Shown: piece by piece, positions 52,533 to 60,869 of the stretch | How positions within the stretch are numbered: the stretch's first letter is position 1 | Layout: every line of letters begins with the position of its first letter | Source of the DNA: Phenylobacterium sp. Root700 | GTDB lineage: Bacteria; Pseudomonadota; Alphaproteobacteria; Caulobacterales; Caulobacteraceae | Reading direction: 5' to 3' | NCBI RefSeq assembly: GCF_001429025.1 | Contig: NZ_LMHT01000004.1 | Span: 10,825-74,824, forward strand | Length of the DNA: 64,000 nt | Made by a program: the position numbers and the translations under genes | The notes under the pieces: model-generated | The model's database searches: none | Seen by the model: only the letters and a program-made list of their open reading frames with translations | What the model was told of the DNA's origin: nothing

Positions 52533-54332
52533 CTATCCAAGCGCCAGCACGCCCGCATCGTGCGTCTCGGCGAACAGCCGCTCGACCTGATCGGCGCGGC
52601 GATCGATGACGGCCCGGCGATTGATGGTGCCCTTGTCGGAAATCTCGTGGGCGTTCGCGCTAGGGGGCTCGGCCAGCAGCAGCGCCCGCTTCACTCGCGC
52701 CGCGCCGCCGCGCTGGTCCAGGTTGAAAGCCGCAAGCCGCCGGGCGACCTCTGCTGGATCGGCGCCGACCACCGGCCACAGCATCACCCCCAGATAGGGC
52801 CGGCCGTCGTCGCAAAGCACCAGGTCCATCACCAGCGGCGACAGCGCCTTGAGCAGGCCGTCGCGCAGCGATCCGCCATAGACCCAGGTTCCGCTGGAGA
52901 GCTTGAACTCCTCCGCCGCCCGGCCGGCGAAGGCCAGGCCCTGGGTCGGGTCGGCCGGATCGTGGAACACCGCCAGGTCGCCGGTGCGGTAGAAGCCTTC
53001 TTCGTCGAAGGCGTCCGCCGTCTTCTCCGGCTCGTCGAGATAGCCCTCGGTGACGTTCGGCCCCCTCGCCCGCACCTCGTAGCGCTCGCCCACCGGCGCC
53101 AATTTCAAGGTCGTGCCCGGCGCCGGCAGGCCGATGCCCACCTTGTCGGTCTCGAAGTGGATGACCATGAACGCCGAGACGGTCTCGGTCATGCCATAGC
53201 CGCTGGTCATCATGATCCGGTGGCCGGTCTCGGCCACGGCGCAGGCCTGCAAGCGGTCATGCACCGTCTGCGACAGCCCGGCCCCGCCGTAGAGCATCAG
53301 GCGCATCTTCTTGAAGAAGGTCGCCCGCAGCACGGGGTCCTTCTCCAACGCCTCCACCAGCATGGCGTAGCCCAGGGGGACGTTGTTGAAGTAGCTGACC
53401 GAGATCTCCCGCAGATTGCGGATCGAGGTCTCGAACAGGCCCGGCGCCGGCTTGCCGTCGTCGATATAGAGCGTGCCGCCTTCCAGCAGCGTAGTCCGCA
53501 GCACGAAGGCGCCGGCGGCGTGGTGCCAGGGCAGCCAGTCCAGCATCACCTCGTGCCAGCCGGCGGCCTCGCCGATGGTCTGCTGGCACTGGGCGCTGTT
53601 GGCCGCCAGATTGTCGAAGGTGATCGGCACGACCTTGGGCAGCCCGGTCGAGCCCGAGGTCAGCATCAGGGCGGCGCGGTCCTGGGCCTTCAGACCGGCG
53701 ATGGACGTGGCGACCGCCGGCGTCGGGACCGTGGCCAGCAGATCGGCGTAGGCCACCGCCGGCTTGGACAGACGCGAGGGATCGGTGGTGATGATCCTCG
53801 CCCCGCCCAGGTCCAGCGCCTCCAGAGCGCCGGCGGCCATGGCGGTGTCCTCGGCGAAGACCACGGCGGGCTTCACCTTGGCGATCACATGGGCCAGGCG
53901 GCCATAGTCGCCGCCGAGCGCCGCATAGGTGGTGCTGACCGGACAGGCGGCGCGGCCCGCGGCCTGGGCGGCGAAGCTCATCACCGCAAAGGCCGGCGTG
54001 TTGCCGGCCAGGATCAGCACCGGCCCGGCCGGCGCCTCATCCATCAGCCACTGGGTGGCGGCGTCCATGTCTTGCTTGAGCTGGGCGAAGGAGGTGAACG
54101 CCCACTCGCCGTCCGCGCCTCGCCGGGCCAGGGCGGGCTTGTCGCCCGAAGCCGCCGCGCGCCGCGCGAAGGCCGCGGGGATGTTGGCGTCGTAGGGGCG
54201 AAGCGGAACCCGCGAGGTGATCAGGATCACGCCGTCGGCGCGGCGCTCAACGTCCAGGTCCACCGGCAGCAGGTGGGCTTCACGGAACGGGGCCGGCGGA
54301 GCGGCTTCAGCGATATCGGCGGCGTCAGCCAT
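52533..54332 (-). CDS. Feruloyl-CoA synthetase-like acyl-CoA ligase
   Basis: 599 residues of the ANL adenylating superfamily. Motifs in order: ALMLTSGSTGLPKVVPITFDN (nucleotide loop; quoted LTSGSTGLPKVVP), LDWLPWHHAAGAF, MMTSGYGMTETVSAF, EEGFYRTGDLAVF and the C-terminal EISDKGTINRRAVIDRR with the thioesterification lysine, which is typical of feruloyl-CoA synthases. It should activate an aromatic or alkenoic acid as CoA ester. It lies 24 bases after the SDR gene, in one operon. Confidence 0.85.
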   Translation of the reverse strand: MADAADIAEAAPPAPFREAHLLPVDLDVERRADGVILITSRVPLRPYDANIPAAFARRAAASGDKPALARRGADGEWAFTSFAQLKQDMDAATQWLMDEAPAGPVLILAGNTPAFAVMSFAAQAAGRAACPVSTTYAALGGDYGRLAHVIAKVKPAVVFAEDTAMAAGALEALDLGGARIITTDPSRLSKPAVAYADLLATVPTPAVATSIAGLKAQDRAALMLTSGSTGLPKVVPITFDNLAANSAQCQQTIGEAAGWHEVMLDWLPWHHAAGAFVLRTTLLEGGTLYIDDGKPAPGLFETSIRNLREISVSYFNNVPLGYAMLVEALEKDPVLRATFFKKMRLMLYGGAGLSQTVHDRLQACAVAETGHRIMMTSGYGMTETVSAFMVIHFETDKVGIGLPAPGTTLKLAPVGERYEVRARGPNVTEGYLDEPEKTADAFDEEGFYRTGDLAVFHDPADPTQGLAFAGRAAEEFKLSSGTWVYGGSLRDGLLKALSPLVMDLVLCDDGRPYLGVMLWPVVGADPAEVARRLAAFNLDQRGGAARVKRALLLAEPPSANAHEISDKGTINRRAVIDRRADQVERLFAETHDAGVLALG

Positions 54333-54356
54333 GCTCGGACCTCAAAACTGTCAGTC

Positions 54357-55277
54357 TCATTGCTTCGGAACGAAGGCCTCTCGGCCGTCCATGAAGGCGG
54401 CGAAGGCCTGGTGCGCGTCGCCATAGGTTTCACGCGGCTCGGCCGTCAGCGCCGCCAGGACCGCAGGGCCGATCTGGCCCGCCTCCAGGTTTACCGGCGG
54501 TCCCTCGACGGCGAACGCGGCGCGCAGCCGGCCGCCGCCCGAGACCAGGGTTTGGCCGGTGACCTCGCAGGCCTCGCTGACCAGCCAGGAGACCAGCGGC
54601 GCCACGGCCGCCGGATCCATCCGCTCGGCCATGCCCGGGGCCAGATGCTGCTCGGTCATCGCGGTCACCGCATAGGGTGCGATGGCGTTGATCTTCAGGC
54701 CGCGCGGCGCGCCCTCGACCGCCAGTCCGCGGACCAGGCCGATCAGCGCCGCCTTGGATGACGCATAGGCCGCCATGCCGTCGCCGCCGTGCAGACCGGC
54801 CGACGAGGCGCTGACCACGATCCGCCCGGCCTTCGACGCCGACAGGGCCGGCCAGGCCGCCTGGATCAGGTGGAATGCGCCGAAGAAATTGATGTCGAAG
54901 ATCTTCTGGAAGCCCTCGCGGGTCTGCCGATGCAGCCGAAGCGTTTCGGGCACGCCGGCGTTGGAGACCACCGCGTCCAGGCGGCCGAACTCGGCCAGGG
55001 CCTGGGCCACCATCGCCTCCCCGGCGTCGGGATCTTCCGCGGACTCCAGGTTGGCCACCGCCCGCCCGCCCGTGCCGCGGATCTCCGCCGCGACCGCTTC
55101 GGCGCTGGACGGCTGGCCGCGGTCGCTCCAGCGGTTGTTGACCACCACGCTCGCCCCCTGCGCGGCGAGGTCCAGGGCGTAGGCTCGCCCCAGGCCCTTG
55201 CCGGCTCCTGTGACGATCACCACCCGATCGCGCATGCCCTGCGTGGCTCCGGCGGTCTCTCGAATGCTCTCTGGCAT
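54357..55277 (-). CDS. SDR-family dehydrogenase with C-terminal extension
   Basis: 306 residues. Rossmann motif VIVTGAGKGLGRAYALDL, NAG in VVSNAG, and the active-site SASSAGLHGGDGMAAYASSKAAL (Tyr-x-x-x-Lys). The N-terminal half with VVVNNRWSDRG and the long tail recall the dehydrogenase unit of peroxisomal-type multifunctional enzyme 2 / 17-beta-HSD4, which oxidises (3R)-hydroxyacyl-CoA. It heads an operon with the feruloyl-CoA-synthetase-like gene. ATG 55277 is preferred; an in-frame start at 55310 exists. Confidence 0.85.
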   Translation of the reverse strand: MPESIRETAGATQGMRDRVVIVTGAGKGLGRAYALDLAAQGASVVVNNRWSDRGQPSSAEAVAAEIRGTGGRAVANLESAEDPDAGEAMVAQALAEFGRLDAVVSNAGVPETLRLHRQTREGFQKIFDINFFGAFHLIQAAWPALSASKAGRIVVSASSAGLHGGDGMAAYASSKAALIGLVRGLAVEGAPRGLKINAIAPYAVTAMTEQHLAPGMAERMDPAAVAPLVSWLVSEACEVTGQTLVSGGGRLRAAFAVEGPPVNLEAGQIGPAVLAALTAEPRETYGDAHQAFAAFMDGREAFVPKQ

Positions 55278-55314
55278 GTGACGGACGTCCTCCCGACGCC
55301 AATCATCCACCGAT

Positions 55315-55330
55315 CATCTCGTTATGCAAG
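55315..55330 (-). promoter_or_regulatory. Island motif, site 5 (SDR-ligase operon)
   Basis: Reads CTTGCATAACGAGATG on the minus strand, 37 bases before the SDR start codon. It matches the consensus at 14 of 16 positions. Confidence 0.65.
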
Positions 55331-55346
55331 CAACAGATGGCGGAGG

Positions 55347-56411
55347 CTATCCGATAGTTGTCGCATCCCCCCGGAAGGGCGTCGCCAGCGGCCGCGTCAT
55401 CAGTCCGGGAGCCGCGGCGCAGACCAGCGGAATCGCATTGATCACCGTCCCGGCCACGCCCAGTTGCTCGGCCGAGGTGGCGGTCGCATCCCCCGCCCGT
55501 TTCTCCAGATCCACCGAAAGACGCACGCCCGGCTGCCCCTCCACATGGATGCGCCACAGCGGCGGATGCGGGTCTTCCAGATGGGCGGCCTCCATGTACC
55601 AGTGGATCGACATGGTGAGCTTCGGCGCGCCGCCGACAATGCCGCGCCAGCGCCAGTTCACGTGGCTGATCCCACCACGCGCGATCGGCCCGGCCGCCAC
55701 GCTGAGATCCTCGGTCGCCGGGAACACCCGATGGTCGGTGTCGACCCGCTCAAGCTCCAGCCCCATGTGCTCGGCCATGGTCGAGAGCACCTCGGCGTAC
55801 ATGCCGTTGAGCGACGAGGCCGGCCCCCAATTCGGATCGTTGGCGTCCACGGCCTGGGGGTCCGCCCCAAATCCCAGGATCTTGAACACATAGTCGGGGT
55901 TGCGGACCGCCCGGCAATCGACGCTCTCCACCACCTCGACATGGTCGAGCTGTGAACAGACGCCGGTCGCCACCACCGCGAGTTGCTCGGCGGCGAAGCC
56001 CGGGTTCAAGCCCGCCGCCATCAGGGTTGTCCCGCCCGCCGCGCAGGCCGCCTCCAGCGCCGCCAGCCGCGCGCCGCCCCAATGCTGGGGCCGGCTATAG
56101 CCGTTGATGCTGATGACGTTCTTGCCCGCGGCCAGCAGTTGCAGGATCTCGGCGTCGTGGGAGCCGTAGGGCGGCGCCAGGCGTGCGCAGTGGATCACCA
56201 CGTCGGCGTCGAGCGCCAAAATCTCGTCCATGTCGCGGGTGGCGATGACCCCGGTCGGCGGTCGCTTGGCGATATCGCCGGCGTCTCGCCCAGCCTTGTT
56301 CTCGCCGTAGACGAACAGGCCTGCCAGCTCCATCGCCGGATGATCGATGACCGCCCTCAAGCAGGTCTTACCCATGGCGCCCGTGGCCCATTGGATGACA
56401 CGGTGTTTCAT
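55347..56411 (-). CDS. NAD(P)-dependent oxidoreductase, dihydrodipicolinate-reductase-like
   Basis: 354 residues. The N-terminal dinucleotide fold IQWATGAMGKTCLRAVIDHP and the pattern VIHCARLAPPYGSHDAEILQLLAAGKNVIS are typical of the DapB-like family often labelled 2,4-diaminopentanoate-dehydrogenase/amine-dehydrogenase-like (pieces: AAGKNVISINGYSRP). It is common in aromatic and steroid catabolic clusters with unknown substrates. Stand-alone gene with an island motif 36 bases upstream and a GCTAGGGT -10-like sequence between. Confidence 0.78.
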   Translation of the reverse strand: MKHRVIQWATGAMGKTCLRAVIDHPAMELAGLFVYGENKAGRDAGDIAKRPPTGVIATRDMDEILALDADVVIHCARLAPPYGSHDAEILQLLAAGKNVISINGYSRPQHWGGARLAALEAACAAGGTTLMAAGLNPGFAAEQLAVVATGVCSQLDHVEVVESVDCRAVRNPDYVFKILGFGADPQAVDANDPNWGPASSLNGMYAEVLSTMAEHMGLELERVDTDHRVFPATEDLSVAAGPIARGGISHVNWRWRGIVGGAPKLTMSIHWYMEAAHLEDPHPPLWRIHVEGQPGVRLSVDLEKRAGDATATSAEQLGVAGTVINAIPLVCAAAPGLMTRPLATPFRGDATTIG

Positions 56412-56447
56412 GGCTCCTCCCAGATTTGAGGAAACCCTAGCCGATTA

Positions 56448-56463
56448 AGTATCGTTATGAAAG
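56448..56463 (-). promoter_or_regulatory. Island motif, site 6 (DapB-like gene)
   Basis: Reads CTTTCATAACGATACT on the minus strand, one base off (T for G) in the otherwise invariant left half. It is 36 bases before the start codon at 56411. Confidence 0.6.
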
Positions 56464-56485
56464 TGACTGACCTGGCGAAATCTAG

Positions 56486-57433
56486 TCAGTCCGCGCCCTC
56501 CAGCACCCGTGGCGCATCGGCCTCGGTCACCTCGAAGGTGACATCGTGCGGCATCACCGGCTGGCTGCAGCACGAGCAAGTCACGGCGGGCTGCAGATCG
56601 TGTCCGTCGGCCTTGTGCCGCAGCAGCAGCGGCGGGCCTTCGGGCGAGACATAATACTTGTCGCCCCACTGCAGGAGCATCAGCAGGACCGGATAATAGT
56701 CGATCCCCTTCTCGGTCAGCCGGTACTCCGATCGCTTGCCGCCAATTTCGTGCGCTCGGATCACGCCCCGCGCCGTCAGCCAGGACAGCCGCTCCGACAG
56801 GATGTTGGTGGCCATGGCCGTGTCGCGGTGGATCTCGTCAAACCGGCGCAACCCGGTGAAGATCGAGCGCAGCACCAGGCTGGCCCAACGATCCCCGGTG
56901 ATCTGGGCCACGTCCTCCATCAGGCTTGAAGCGCCCTCGGTGGCGTGGCGCTGCTGGCGGCGGCGGCTGTAGCGCGCGGCCATCCATCCGACGCCCGGCC
57001 CCTCGGTCCAGTCCACGTCGCGGGCGCTGATCTCGTCGCCGCAGCTGAGGCAGGTCGGGACCGGCTCGAAGACATGGCCGCAGGTGCGGTGCTTCAACTT
57101 CAGTTGCAGCTTGCCCTCCGGCGGGCTCCAGCGACGTTCCCAGCGCAGCATCATCAGGGATGGCCAATAGAGATCGTAGCCCTTTTGGGTCATCCGGTAC
57201 TCGAACCGCGGCGGCGCCGAGCTGTAGAGCACCTTCTCCAGCACATCGGCCGCCACCAGCCGTTTCAGCCGATCGCTGAGCGGGGTCTGCAACAGCCCGG
57301 TGCGGATGCGGAATTCATCGAACCGCCGCGCCCCGATCCAGGCGGCCTCGAGAATGAGCAGCACCGAGGTGTCTCCCACCACCTCCAACGCCCGCCAGAT
57401 CGAGCAGGTGCGGATGAATTTCGGCGAGGTCAT
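56486..57433 (-). CDS. Second regulator made of two fused HxlR domains
   Basis: 315 residues, same layout as the protein at 50522-51493. Unit one (about 10-115) has ALEVVGDTSVLLILEAAW and FRIRTGLLQTPLSDRLKRL; unit two (about 175-275) has VAQITGDRWASLVLRSIF and IHRDTAMATNILSERLSWL. Each ends in a Cys/His cluster (HRTCGHVFEPVPTCLSCGDE; HKADGHDLQPAVTCSCCS). The Arg of the usual GDRW is Thr-Ser in unit one, so that unit may bind differently. An island motif lies 55 bases upstream of its start, which suggests autoregulation or cross-regulation. Confidence 0.85.
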   Translation of the reverse strand: MTSPKFIRTCSIWRALEVVGDTSVLLILEAAWIGARRFDEFRIRTGLLQTPLSDRLKRLVAADVLEKVLYSSAPPRFEYRMTQKGYDLYWPSLMMLRWERRWSPPEGKLQLKLKHRTCGHVFEPVPTCLSCGDEISARDVDWTEGPGVGWMAARYSRRRQQRHATEGASSLMEDVAQITGDRWASLVLRSIFTGLRRFDEIHRDTAMATNILSERLSWLTARGVIRAHEIGGKRSEYRLTEKGIDYYPVLLMLLQWGDKYYVSPEGPPLLLRHKADGHDLQPAVTCSCCSQPVMPHDVTFEVTEADAPRVLEGAD

Positions 57434-57488
57434 GAATCAGGCGCTCTTCAAGGCCCGGAAATATCGGGCGACCAAGAATCGCGGAACG

Positions 57489-57504
57489 GGTCTGTCTATG
57501 CAAG
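57489..57504 (-). promoter_or_regulatory. Island motif, site 7 (HxlR-HxlR gene)
   Basis: Reads CTTGCATAGACAGACC on the minus strand, 55 bases before the regulator start codon. Confidence 0.65.
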
Positions 57505-57534
57505 TCGCATTCATTCAACCCGTCCCCAGTTCGT

Positions 57535-59223
57535 TCAACTCGCGGCCACGCCGGCCAACTCGCGCCGCAGCACCTTGCCCAGAGGATTGCGTGGTAGCGC
57601 ATCGACGATCCGCAGTTTCTCCGGCAGCTTGAAGGCCGCGATGTCCTGGGCGCGCAGGTGGGCGTTCAGCTCCTCCAGGGTGAGTTCCTGCTCTGGCCGA
57701 AGCGCCACGACCGCGCAGACCCGCTCACCCAGCCGCTCGTCCGGATAGGCCGCGCAGCTCGCCTCGCGGACCTTGGGATGGCTCTCGATCATCACGTCCA
57801 GCTCGGCCGGCGAGATGTTCAGCCCACCCCGGATGATGATCTCCTTACAGCGGCCGACGAACCGGTAGTAGCGCCCGCCCGCCTCCGGCGTGATCTCGAA
57901 CAGATCGCCGGTGCGGAAGAACCCGTCGTCGTCGAAAGCCTGGCGCGACAGCTCCGGCGCCTTCCAATAACCGTCGAAGGTCATGGCGCCGGCGATGCGT
58001 AGCTCGCCTTCGATCCCCGGCTCGGTGATCTCCTCTCCGGTCTCGGGCGCGACCAGCCGCGTGCGGATCTTGGCTGGGAAGGCCGCCGGCCAATCCACGC
58101 CCTCGGCGCCGAACCGCGGAAAGAACCTCGCTCGCTGCTCGGGATCCGGAATCGCCTCGCCGGTCGAGAACAGCGAGGTTCCCTCGTTCGAGCCGAAGAC
58201 ATTCATGACCGTCACGCCGTGACGCTCCTGCCAGCCCTTGACCATCCAAGGGGCCAGGGGCGCGGAACCCGAACCCAGGCATCGCAGCTTGGACAGGTCC
58301 GTGGCCGCCAGCAGGGCCTCGTTCTGCAGCAGCATGTTCAGCACCGGCGGCGGCGCGACCGTATAGGCCACGCCCTCGTCCTGCATCTGCGAGAGGAAGA
58401 TCGGCAGGTCGAAGGGATGGTGCTGCACCAGCCGCCCCTGGCAGACCAGCCAGGTCATCACCATGCCGCCGATGGCGGCGATATTGATCAACGGGAACGG
58501 GTTCAGGATGGTGTCGCCCGGCTGAAGACCCGCCGCCTCGACCAGGGCCTCGCCATTGATCACCCAATGATCGTGGTGCCGCGGCACGCCCTTCGGCCGC
58601 GCCTCGGTGCCCGAGGTCCAGCAGACCGTGAGCGCCTCGGCCGCATCGAGATCGGCGGGCGTCGGGAAGGCCCCGGCGGGCGCCTTGGCCGTCAGCTGAT
58701 GCAGGACATGGGCGCCGTCTGGCGCTTCATCGCCCAGGCTCACGACTTGGACGTTCGTCTCCCCAGCCGCCTTCAGATCCAGCAACATGGCGGCGTGATC
58801 GCAGCCATGGAACGCGCCGGTCGTCAGATAGACCTTGGGCTCCACGGTCGGCAGGATTTGCCGCAGCTCGTGGCCGCGATAGGCCATGGCCACCGGGCTG
58901 AGGATCGCCCCCATGCGAGCGCAGGCGAGAAACGCCACGACGCCCTCCACCAGGTTCGGCAACTGCGTCGCCACCACGTCGCCGCGGCCCACGCCCAGCG
59001 CCGCGAAGGCGTGAGCCATGGCGTCCACCCGAGCGTCAACCTGCGCGAAGGTTAGTCGCTGCTGCGCGCTCCCCACCAGGGCCTGGCGGTTCGGGGCGTC
59101 GACCAACGCCTCCTCGTTCGGACGGGCGGCCACGGCGGCGCGGAACAGAGCATCGACGGTCTGCCCCTTCCACCAGCCTCTGCGGCGGTATTCGGCGACG
59201 CGTTCGGGCGGACTGGGACGCAA
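57535..59223 (-). CDS. Acyl-CoA synthetase (AMP-forming)
   Basis: 562 residues, ANL superfamily. Motifs: LTVCWTSGTEARPKGVPRHH, NVFGSNEGTSLF, DGFFRTGDLFEI, GRCKEIIIRGGLNISPAELD and the final LPRNPLGKVLRREL with the catalytic lysine. It is distinct from the feruloyl-CoA-synthetase-like gene and closer to cyclohexanecarboxylate/fatty-acid ligases. Stand-alone minus-strand gene with an island motif 65 bases upstream. Two different ligases in one island suggest two acids arise from one substrate. Confidence 0.9.
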   Translation of the reverse strand: MRPSPPERVAEYRRRGWWKGQTVDALFRAAVAARPNEEALVDAPNRQALVGSAQQRLTFAQVDARVDAMAHAFAALGVGRGDVVATQLPNLVEGVVAFLACARMGAILSPVAMAYRGHELRQILPTVEPKVYLTTGAFHGCDHAAMLLDLKAAGETNVQVVSLGDEAPDGAHVLHQLTAKAPAGAFPTPADLDAAEALTVCWTSGTEARPKGVPRHHDHWVINGEALVEAAGLQPGDTILNPFPLINIAAIGGMVMTWLVCQGRLVQHHPFDLPIFLSQMQDEGVAYTVAPPPVLNMLLQNEALLAATDLSKLRCLGSGSAPLAPWMVKGWQERHGVTVMNVFGSNEGTSLFSTGEAIPDPEQRARFFPRFGAEGVDWPAAFPAKIRTRLVAPETGEEITEPGIEGELRIAGAMTFDGYWKAPELSRQAFDDDGFFRTGDLFEITPEAGGRYYRFVGRCKEIIIRGGLNISPAELDVMIESHPKVREASCAAYPDERLGERVCAVVALRPEQELTLEELNAHLRAQDIAAFKLPEKLRIVDALPRNPLGKVLRRELAGVAAS

Positions 59224-59288
59224 GCTCGTCTCCTGCTCGAGAAGGGATCAGGCGACGCACATCGCCGCCGCTCAGAGCATGCACAGTC

Positions 59289-59304
59289 AGTATTGTAATG
59301 CAAG
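59289..59304 (-). promoter_or_regulatory. Island motif, site 8 (acyl-CoA synthetase gene)
   Basis: Reads CTTGCATTACAATACT on the minus strand, 65 bases before the ligase start codon. It is the rightmost clear copy. Confidence 0.65.
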
Positions 59305-59370
59305 CGAGCGGACCGCTCGACACCCTGGACGGACAGCCCTGCCCTCCTGCTAACCCGCCGCATAGTCCTC

Positions 59371-59749
59371 GTGACCACGGCGTGGGCCGTCGGCCAAGTC
59401 GCGCTCTGGCGAACGCCGAAGCCCATCTCGCAACGCCGGAAATCGATCATGCTGCCTGGAATGGAGGTCGACATTCAGTTCAATCGGATGGTTCGGCGGC
59501 TAAAGCCCGGCGTGATTGTCCATGTCCACGACATCTTCCTGCCGGACGACTATCCGCCTCACTGGCGGGTCCGAAACTACTCGGAGCAAAACGCGCTGAT
59601 GGGTTGGCTGGTAAGCGGCTACTTCGATATCCTTTGGCCAGGCCGGTACGTGGTGACGCGCCATGGATAGTATCCAGCGCAGCTTCCACGGATTTGATCT
59701 GCAAGACGGAAGGGCCGGCAGCCTCTGGCTACAACGGTCACTGCGATAG
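59371..59749 (+). pseudogene. 3' remnant of a class I SAM-dependent methyltransferase gene
   Basis: The frame to 59670 encodes MLPGMEVDIQFNRMVRRL, PGVIVHVHDIFLPDDYPPHW and NYSEQNALMGWLVSG, the C-terminal third of Methyltransf_24-type enzymes. It stops at TAG 59668, but a frame starting at 59663 continues with GFDLQDGRAGSLWLQR, the expected C-terminal strand, to TAG 59747. So there is a frameshift near 59660, and the SAM-binding N-terminal two thirds are absent upstream. Confidence 0.7.
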
Positions 59750-60032
59750 GATCGGCAATGACTATGTCGAACGAGGTTGGATAGCCCGCGCGCCTCATTA
59801 GGAAATCCGGGCTCGACGCGCAAAGGCTCGTCTCCTTCGGGGCGGCCAAGGAACGGCTCCGCGACGGCGCCGGCCGCCCGATGGTCGAGATGTGCTCTGC
59901 GGTGATCGACGCCGCCCGGAGCAACATGGAACGGCTCGTCAAATAGGGCCGGTGAAGAGACGGTTTGCACCCTCTGGGCCGAACGCCTATCGTCACATAA
60001 TTTACATCATAAACGAAAGAAAGTGACACCCG
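59750..60032. other. Intergenic region with a short unrecognised frame
   Basis: Past the methyltransferase remnant there is an open stretch (about 59788-59946, plus strand) with coding-like text such as LVSFGAAKERLRDGAGRPMV but no start codon until 59881 and a stop before it. It may be further gene debris. The last 60 bases before 60033 are A/T-rich (ATAATTTACATCATAAA) and are the likely promoter of the enoyl-CoA hydratase gene. Confidence 0.45.
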
Positions 60033-60863
60033 ATGATCGAAGCCAAGGAAGCGCCGACGCAGGATCGCTCCGAGGAAGTGCTGTACGAGGTGTCCGACGC
60101 CATCGCGACCCTCACCCTGAACCGGCCCGAACGGCTCAACACGATTTCGGGCCCGATGTTGGCCCGGCTGACCCAGCTGCTGATCAAGGCCAACGAAGAC
60201 CCCGCCGTCCGCGTCATCGTCCTTACGGGAACCGGCCGCGCCTTCTGCGCCGGCCTCGACCTGGTTGACGCGACGCAAGGCTCCGGCATCGGATCGGACA
60301 AGCAGGTCTCAACGATCTCGGTCAATCTCGACCTGCGCAACACCCCGCCGACCGTGCTCTTCGCCTCCGACAAGCCGACCATCTGCGCGCTGAACGGCTC
60401 GGCCGCCGGCTACGGGATGGACACCGCCATGGGCTGCGATATCCGCATCGCCGGCGAGAGCGCCAAGATGGCCGCCGCCTTCGTCAAACGCGGCGTGGTT
60501 CCGGAATCCGGCGGCACCTGGATCCTTCCGCGCCTGCTGGGCTGGGCGAAGGCGGCGGAGTTGATCTTCACCGGCCGTACGCTGTCAGCCCGCGAGAGTC
60601 TGGAGCTTGGCCTGGTCAACCACGTCGTGCCTGACGCCGAGCTGGCGGCGAAGACCCGCGAGATCGCCCTGGAGATGGCCGCCAACGCCCCGCTGGCCGT
60701 GCAGTCGGCCAAGCGGCTGATGCGCATGGGCCTGACGGAGACCTTCAACGACCACGTCCATCACGTCTATCTGCAGTTCCTGCAGCTCATCCGCACCCAA
60801 GACTTCAAGGAAGGCATGACCTCGTTCCTGGAGAAGCGTCCCGCCGACTTCCAGGGACGCTGA
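60033..60863 (+). CDS. Enoyl-CoA hydratase/isomerase family protein
   Basis: 276 residues, crotonase fold. ATLTLNRPERLNTISGPML, the oxyanion-hole segments TGTGRAFCAGLDL and ALNGSAAGYGMDTAMGCDIRIAGE (in pieces), and GVVPESGGTWILPRLLG with the catalytic Glu-like position. A C-terminal trimerisation helix follows. It could hydrate or cleave the CoA esters made by the two ligases, as feruloyl-CoA hydratase-lyase does, or isomerise them. It has no island motif. Confidence 0.88.
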   Translation: MIEAKEAPTQDRSEEVLYEVSDAIATLTLNRPERLNTISGPMLARLTQLLIKANEDPAVRVIVLTGTGRAFCAGLDLVDATQGSGIGSDKQVSTISVNLDLRNTPPTVLFASDKPTICALNGSAAGYGMDTAMGCDIRIAGESAKMAAAFVKRGVVPESGGTWILPRLLGWAKAAELIFTGRTLSARESLELGLVNHVVPDAELAAKTREIALEMAANAPLAVQSAKRLMRMGLTETFNDHVHHVYLQFLQLIRTQDFKEGMTSFLEKRPADFQGR

Positions 60864-60869
60864 GCGCGA

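Noticed and set aside
60008..60027. GAAAGAAAGTGAC before the enoyl-CoA hydratase as a tenth island site
   Set aside because: It resembles the degenerate copy at 56448 only over CACTTTC and lies in the wrong orientation; the rest does not fit.
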